34,460 bases of DNA from Chitinophagaceae bacterium (GTDB taxonomy: Bacteria; Bacteroidota; Bacteroidia; Chitinophagales; Chitinophagaceae). Position numbers and translations under genes: made by a program. Below, piece after piece: positions 30,697-34,460 of the stretch (within the stretch, counting starts at the first letter, position 1; each line of letters opens with the position of its first letter). Under the pieces are notes generated by a model. It was not told the origin of the DNA and ran no database searches. It saw only the letters and a list, made by a program, of their open reading frames with translations. The stretch spans positions 1 to 34,460 of the forward strand of contig JAGKWS010000035.1 in assembly GCA_021151685.1 (NCBI GenBank), read 5' to 3'.

Positions 30697-31035
30697 TCAA
30701 TCTTCAACATGCAGGCGATGAAATAAACGATGCACTGCTGGTGTGAGGATAATACCTATGTTGGTGATGAATGCAACCCCACTGAACAATGCGTATGCTG
30801 ATGAAAATAGCTTACCTGCAACAGAATGTATTTCTACCACCGGCCCCATACCACTTAGTATCATAGATGCGTTGTGCAAGGCATCTATCCACGCAATGCC
30901 ATCGGAGTAATGATAACCAAGGACCCCGATTAGCAGACAAAGTGTCAGTAGCAAAAGAGCCACTGTCAAATTGCGCAATATGCGTGAAAAAAATACAGTT
31001 TTGGAGGCAAGAGGCTCTGTTTTGTGTTCGTACAT
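30697..31035 (-). CDS. Small two-helix membrane protein, potassium-channel-pore-like
   Basis: A 112-residue protein with TM1 at about 22-42 (LTVALLLLTLCLLIGVLGYHY), a short amphipathic segment ending in a filter-like turn (DALHNASMILSGMGP, about 51-65), and TM2 at about 75-98 (GKLFSSAYALFSGVAFITNIGIILTP). This TM1-pore-helix-TM2 plan and the GKLFSSxYALFSG sequence resemble Ion_trans_2/K+ channel subunits. The selectivity motif TxGYG is replaced by SGMGP, so ion selectivity cannot be assumed. It lies 65 bases upstream of oxyR's stop in the same-strand series and about 100 bases before grpE. Function unproven. Confidence 0.65.
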   Translation of the reverse strand: MYEHKTEPLASKTVFFSRILRNLTVALLLLTLCLLIGVLGYHYSDGIAWIDALHNASMILSGMGPVVEIHSVAGKLFSSAYALFSGVAFITNIGIILTPAVHRLFHRLHVED

Positions 31036-31100
31036 ACGCTACAATTTCCTGCTTGTAAGGATGACTACCTATTGAGTAACTGTATCGACAATGGTGCCAC

Positions 31101-32057
31101 TTATAACCGTGCGCTTTGTATACGTAATACTTTTCTGTTCTTTTTTTGTACCCTCATTTTTTCCGGTACAAGTTTCAAAATCTCGTCCATTAGACTTTGC
31201 AAAACACTGTCTTTTACGAAGTGGCTACTGGTAACAAGACTTATTTCGCGTACGGGCTCGGGTGATTCAAAATATCTGAGACGGTCTAACTGATCGTCAT
31301 TGAATTCGAGCGTAGCTAACTCGGGCAATACAGCCATACCACCATTTTTTTCCACCATTCGCCTCAGCGTTTCTATGTTGCTGGACTCGTAGCGGAATGG
31401 GCGTTCGGACTGCAGCTTCTGAATCTGGTCGCTACAAAGGTTAATTATCTGATTGCGCATGCAATGCCCTTCATTGAGCAACCAAATGCGATCGAGCGCA
31501 ATATCTTCAGGCACTACCATACGCTTTTGCAAAGCTGGCTCGCCTTCGCTAAAGTAGGTAACAAAGGGTTCGTAAAACAACGGGTATTCTTTAATTCCGT
31601 TTTCTTCGAGTGGTGTGCTGACAAGGGCGGCATCAATTTCATTGTTGCGCAATGCGGTAATGATTTGATGTGTTTCCAACTCGCGCACCTGCAATTTTAC
31701 ACCCGGATAGTGAACCGGATAAGACTCTAACAAAGAGGGTAAAATGTTTGGGGCAACAGTAGGGATGGCAGCGAAACGGAATATACCAGCCAAGGTTTTT
31801 TGCTGGGCGTTAATGAGCTCGTGTACACGCTCGCATTCGGCCAGTACGGTTTGGGCCTGGCTTACAATAATGGCTCCCATATCTGTAACGGCTATGGGGT
31901 GTTTATTACGGTCGAATATTTTTACGCCAAGCTCATCTTCCAGCTTTTGTATTTGCATACTAAGAGTGGGCTGTGTAACAAAACATTTTTCGGCAGCGGC
32001 TACAAAACTCTTGTATGTGGCTACTGCAACTACGTATTCCAGTTGTGTAATGGTCAT
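31101..32057 (-). CDS. oxyR: Hydrogen-peroxide sensor regulator OxyR (LysR family)
   Basis: A 318-residue LysR-type regulator read from the ATG at 32057 (MTITQLEYVVAVA); an upstream start at 32090 would sit across the promoter. The N-terminal winged helix (1-60, SFVAAAEKCFVTQPTLSMQIQKLEDELGVKIFDR) is followed by the effector domain. It holds GHC199MRNQIINLC208, the same two redox cysteines at the same spacing (and numbering) as E. coli OxyR, plus the conserved threonine-proline region (AAIPTVAPNILP). Oxidation to a disulfide would activate peroxide-defence genes. No catalase or peroxiredoxin is adjacent. A consensus promoter lies directly upstream. Confidence 0.93.
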   Translation of the reverse strand: MTITQLEYVVAVATYKSFVAAAEKCFVTQPTLSMQIQKLEDELGVKIFDRNKHPIAVTDMGAIIVSQAQTVLAECERVHELINAQQKTLAGIFRFAAIPTVAPNILPSLLESYPVHYPGVKLQVRELETHQIITALRNNEIDAALVSTPLEENGIKEYPLFYEPFVTYFSEGEPALQKRMVVPEDIALDRIWLLNEGHCMRNQIINLCSDQIQKLQSERPFRYESSNIETLRRMVEKNGGMAVLPELATLEFNDDQLDRLRYFESPEPVREISLVTSSHFVKDSVLQSLMDEILKLVPEKMRVQKKNRKVLRIQSARL

Positions 32058-32075
32058 AATGGGAAAGTTGTGGCA

Positions 32076-32106
32076 CAAATATACTATCAATACAGCATAT
32101 AGACAA
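32076..32106 (-). promoter_or_regulatory. Promoter of oxyR
   Basis: On the minus strand TTG (32104-32106), 20 bases, then TATATTTG (32076-32083), 18 bases before the oxyR ATG. This is a good Bacteroidota consensus promoter. OxyR may regulate itself, but no operator is clearly visible. Confidence 0.6.
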
Positions 32107-32124
32107 AATCTATAACCAAGATTT

Positions 32125-32598
32125 TCAGTCGTTTTGTGTCATTGGATTGCCGTAAATGTGGTCTATAAATACCAATTTCATCCCCTGTTGCCATAGTTGT
32201 TTTCGTAGTTCTGCATTTTGTTCCAGAAACTCTAAAGCTGGTGCGGGTATCAATATTCTATTATCGAACCTGTTGGGTTCGCAGGCTTTGAATAAAACCG
32301 AGATACCCAATGCCGGGAGCGGCACCCCAAAAATAAGAACTACACGCGCCTGAGAAGCCTCGCGCAGGCGGTACCATGCCACAGGAGAATTGGGCGATAT
32401 TTCGACAATGGCAAAATGGGATGTTGTCAAACTGCATGCAGCTATCATTTTGTGCAGTAAACTTCGCTGTGTTTCGGTAGTGATGGGTGCTGTGATTACC
32501 AATACTGAAACATGGCTGAGTGTTTTAACATTTTCGTTCTGTGTGTTCCAGAACACATCCAGTTCGGAAGATATTACTTCGGAGTTAATAATATTCAT
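32125..32598 (-). CDS. Hypothetical protein, possible DNA polymerase III psi (HolD)-like
   Basis: A 157-residue soluble alpha/beta protein. Alternating strands (VSVLVITAPI, HFAIVEI, ARVVLIFGVPL) and a C-terminal PAPALEFLEQNAELRKQLWQQ helix resemble E. coli HolD (psi), whose end reads ASPALTDLRANPTARAALWQQI in my memory of the family. If so it would link clamp loader and SSB. Psi has a uracil-DNA-glycosylase-like fold, and this protein lacks glycosylase motifs. This is a weak, memory-based similarity and not a firm assignment. It lies 67 bases upstream of oxyR and divergent from ilvE. Confidence 0.55.
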   Translation of the reverse strand: MNIINSEVISSELDVFWNTQNENVKTLSHVSVLVITAPITTETQRSLLHKMIAACSLTTSHFAIVEISPNSPVAWYRLREASQARVVLIFGVPLPALGISVLFKACEPNRFDNRILIPAPALEFLEQNAELRKQLWQQGMKLVFIDHIYGNPMTQND

Positions 32599-32749
32599 TT
32601 TAGTTTAGAGGAAGTGAAACAAATGCAAATACCTGCATCGTTTCAATATATAAATACAAAACCTATACAACAGTAGCTAAAGTGCTTTTTTAGCCAAAAA
32701 AATTGTTTCTTTGCGCAAAGTTACGAATTATCAAATTAAAATAAATATC

Positions 32750-33820
32750 ATGAATGTAGCTGCTTTGGATATTGTTGTCCACAAAACTAATGAAAGCCGT
32801 ATTGGCCAGTTAGATCATTCTAACATACAATTCGGTAAAGTATATTCGGACCATATGCTGGTGGCTACCTATGAAAATGGGGAATGGCAACATGCAGAGA
32901 TAAAACCATATGAAAATCTTTCTCTTAGTCCGGCCACTACATTCATGCATTATGGCCAAGCAATATTTGAAGGCATAAAAGCGTATAAAGATCCACAGGG
33001 CAATCCTATTATCTTCAGACCACGCGACAATTGGAAACGCTTTAACCGTTCGGCAGAACGCATGGCTATGCCTGCAGTACCTGAAGAATTGTTTTTGGGT
33101 GGCTTGAAGCAACTGGTAGATTTGGACAGAGACTGGATACCCACCAGTGATGACACGTCGCTTTACATACGCCCATTCATGGTGGCTGTAGACGAGTTCA
33201 TAGGAGTGCGTCCGGCCGAGAAATTCTTGTTCATGATAATTACCAGCCCGGCCGGGCCATACTACAGCAAGCCAGTATCTATATATGTACATGACGAGTA
33301 TGTTCGCGCTTTTCCTGGTGGCATAGGGTTTACAAAGGCTGCCGGCAACTATGGTATGAGTATGTACCCCACACAGAAGGTGAAGGAAATGGGGTATGAC
33401 CAAATATTATGGACAGACGGGTACGAGCACAAATATGTGCAGGAAATAGGTACCATGAACGTCTTCTTTGTATTGGGTGACAAGGTGGTGACACCAGACA
33501 TTAAACAAGATACTATTTTGCAGGGTGTAACGCGCGATAGCGTCATTACCCTACTGCGCGAGAAGGGTGTAACCGTAGAAGAACGCCCACTGAGCATAGA
33601 CGAAATACAAGCAGCCTACCATGCTGGCCAGCTACGCGAGGCATTTGGCACAGGTACAGCGGCATCTATTGCCCCTATTAGCGCACTCACCTATCAAAAT
33701 GAAAAAATGACGCTTCCCCCAGTTGAAGAGTGGGAAAATGCACAGTGGCTGAAAAAGGAACTGGCCGCAATAAGATATGGTCGCAAAACAGATACGCACA
33801 ACTGGATACTGCACGTGTAA
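32750..33820 (+). CDS. ilvE: Branched-chain amino acid aminotransferase
   Basis: A 356-residue fold-type IV PLP enzyme interconverting Leu/Ile/Val and their 2-oxo acids with glutamate. The ATG at 32750 is preferred; a TTG at 32711 would add a weak N-terminal extension. The catalytic lysine is K196 in GFTKAAGNYG, with downstream EIGTMNVFFV (the glutamate that holds the PLP ring nitrogen) and TGTAASIAPI near the phosphate site. The IFEGIKAY segment and the length are typical of the eukaryote-like BCAT II group found in Bacteroidota. It is divergent from the HolD-like gene and followed by a strong terminator. Confidence 0.95.
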   Translation: MNVAALDIVVHKTNESRIGQLDHSNIQFGKVYSDHMLVATYENGEWQHAEIKPYENLSLSPATTFMHYGQAIFEGIKAYKDPQGNPIIFRPRDNWKRFNRSAERMAMPAVPEELFLGGLKQLVDLDRDWIPTSDDTSLYIRPFMVAVDEFIGVRPAEKFLFMIITSPAGPYYSKPVSIYVHDEYVRAFPGGIGFTKAAGNYGMSMYPTQKVKEMGYDQILWTDGYEHKYVQEIGTMNVFFVLGDKVVTPDIKQDTILQGVTRDSVITLLREKGVTVEERPLSIDEIQAAYHAGQLREAFGTGTAASIAPISALTYQNEKMTLPPVEEWENAQWLKKELAAIRYGRKTDTHNWILHV

Positions 33821-33840
33821 AGCAAGCAATGATTTTATTA

Positions 33841-33880
33841 TTATAACAATAGCAGGCTGAAATGCCTGCTATTGTTATAA
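33841..33880. terminator. Bidirectional terminator after ilvE
   Basis: A perfect 17-bp stem (33841-33857 with 33864-33880; arms TTATAACAATAGCAGGC and complement) around TGAAAT. It lies between convergent ilvE and the AIM24-family gene. Confidence 0.85.
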
Positions 33881-33925
33881 TGTCTACTATTGTGTAAGTG
33901 GCGGGTATTGCTTGTGAGAAGCCTA

Positions 33926-34459
33926 TTATCTGCCATCGCCATCCAGCAGGTTGCCAAGGCCGCCAAGAATACTTCCTTCTTCTTTGCGGTGGCCGCCGCG
34001 ACTGAAGCTGAGGATACGGCTGGCCAAACGACTGATGGGCAAGGTTTGTATCCAGACAGTGCCGGGGCCGCGTAGTGTGGCAAAAAACACGCCTTCGCCA
34101 CCAAACAGTGTATTTTTGATACCGCCTACAAACTGAATATCGTAGTGAATACCCCCGGTGAAACCCACTATACAACCAGTATCTATCTTTAGTAGCTCGC
34201 CCGGGCGCAAATTGCGTGCCAACACATGCCCACCTGCGTGTACAAATGCCATACCATCTCCTTCCAGTTTTTCCATGATGAAACCCTCGCCACCGAACAA
34301 ACCTGTGCCCAGCTTACGCTGAAACTCTATGCCCACAGCAACCCCTTTGGCGGCACACAAAAATGCATCTTTCTGGCAAATGACACGGCCACCCAGTTTC
34401 ATGAGATCTAATGGAATAATCTTACCTGGATAAGGTGATGCAAACGAAACACGCTTTTT
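33926..34459 (-). CDS. AIM24/TIGR00266 family protein, 5' partial
   Basis: On the minus strand the frame is open through the window edge. Upstream of the internal Met at 34402 it continues KKRVSFASPYPGKIIPLDL, so the start lies beyond the right end. The visible 177 residues carry the family's glycine-rich repeats (GTGLFGGEGFIMEKLEGDGMAFVHAGG and GGIKNTLFGGEGVFFATLRGPGTVWIQTLP), the pattern of the AIM24/DUF124 double-beta fold, and end with a glycine-rich tail (GGLGNLLDGDGR). Bacterial members are of unknown function; the yeast mitochondrial namesake affects inner-membrane organisation. Confidence 0.88.
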   Translation of the reverse strand, partial: KKRVSFASPYPGKIIPLDLMKLGGRVICQKDAFLCAAKGVAVGIEFQRKLGTGLFGGEGFIMEKLEGDGMAFVHAGGHVLARNLRPGELLKIDTGCIVGFTGGIHYDIQFVGGIKNTLFGGEGVFFATLRGPGTVWIQTLPISRLASRILSFSRGGHRKEEGSILGGLGNLLDGDGR

Positions 34460-34460
34460 G

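Overview
The window looks like a chromosomal segment of a Bacteroidota bacterium, most likely of the Chitinophagales/Chitinophagaceae type (inference). The reasons are start codons without Shine-Dalgarno sequences, promoter boxes of the TTG-N19/20-TAnnTTTG type, a type IX secretion (T9SS) C-terminal sorting domain on a giant surface protein, and tRNA genes without encoded CCA.

Left end (1-4080): the right-hand part of an integrated mobile element. It has a 5'-truncated membrane protein, a P-loop ATPase of Zot/packaging-ATPase type, and a compact string of very small genes. These converge on a tyrosine recombinase that sits against the 3' end of tRNA-Glu. The layout suggests a small prophage (inovirus-like or another small membrane-associated phage) that continues left of the window. 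Between tRNA-Glu and the next gene lies a 118-bp MITE-like insertion next to a decayed relative.

Host region (4.5-18.5 kb): a secreted MORN/TonB-C protein, a DegT-family PLP aminotransferase, the RlmD rRNA methyltransferase, an M1 metallopeptidase with a long beta-rich C-terminal half, a queuosine-precursor transporter, an RluD-type pseudouridine synthase, the malic enzyme-phosphotransacetylase fusion MaeB, tRNA-Arg, a small secreted basic protein, CcmB, and a tRNA Gly-Leu-Gly cluster. Most units are separated by clear hairpin terminators.

Giant surface gene (18,969-28,550): a 3193-residue protein with a signal peptide, an L-type lectin-like head, about 30 Ig-like (BIG_2-like) repeats, an inserted jelly-roll-like domain, three further Ig-like domains and a T9SS tail. 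The repeats fall into classes marked by matched pairs of additional cysteines.

Right end (28.6-34.5 kb): the chaperone pair grpE-dnaJ, a small two-helix channel-like protein, oxyR with both redox cysteines, a HolD/psi-like protein, a branched-chain aminotransferase, and a 5'-truncated AIM24-family gene. The grpE-dnaJ and oxyR genes point to a proteostasis and peroxide-stress neighbourhood, but no single pathway joins all the genes here. The best candidates for undescribed biology are the tRNA-Glu element and the cysteine-patterned lectin stalk protein.
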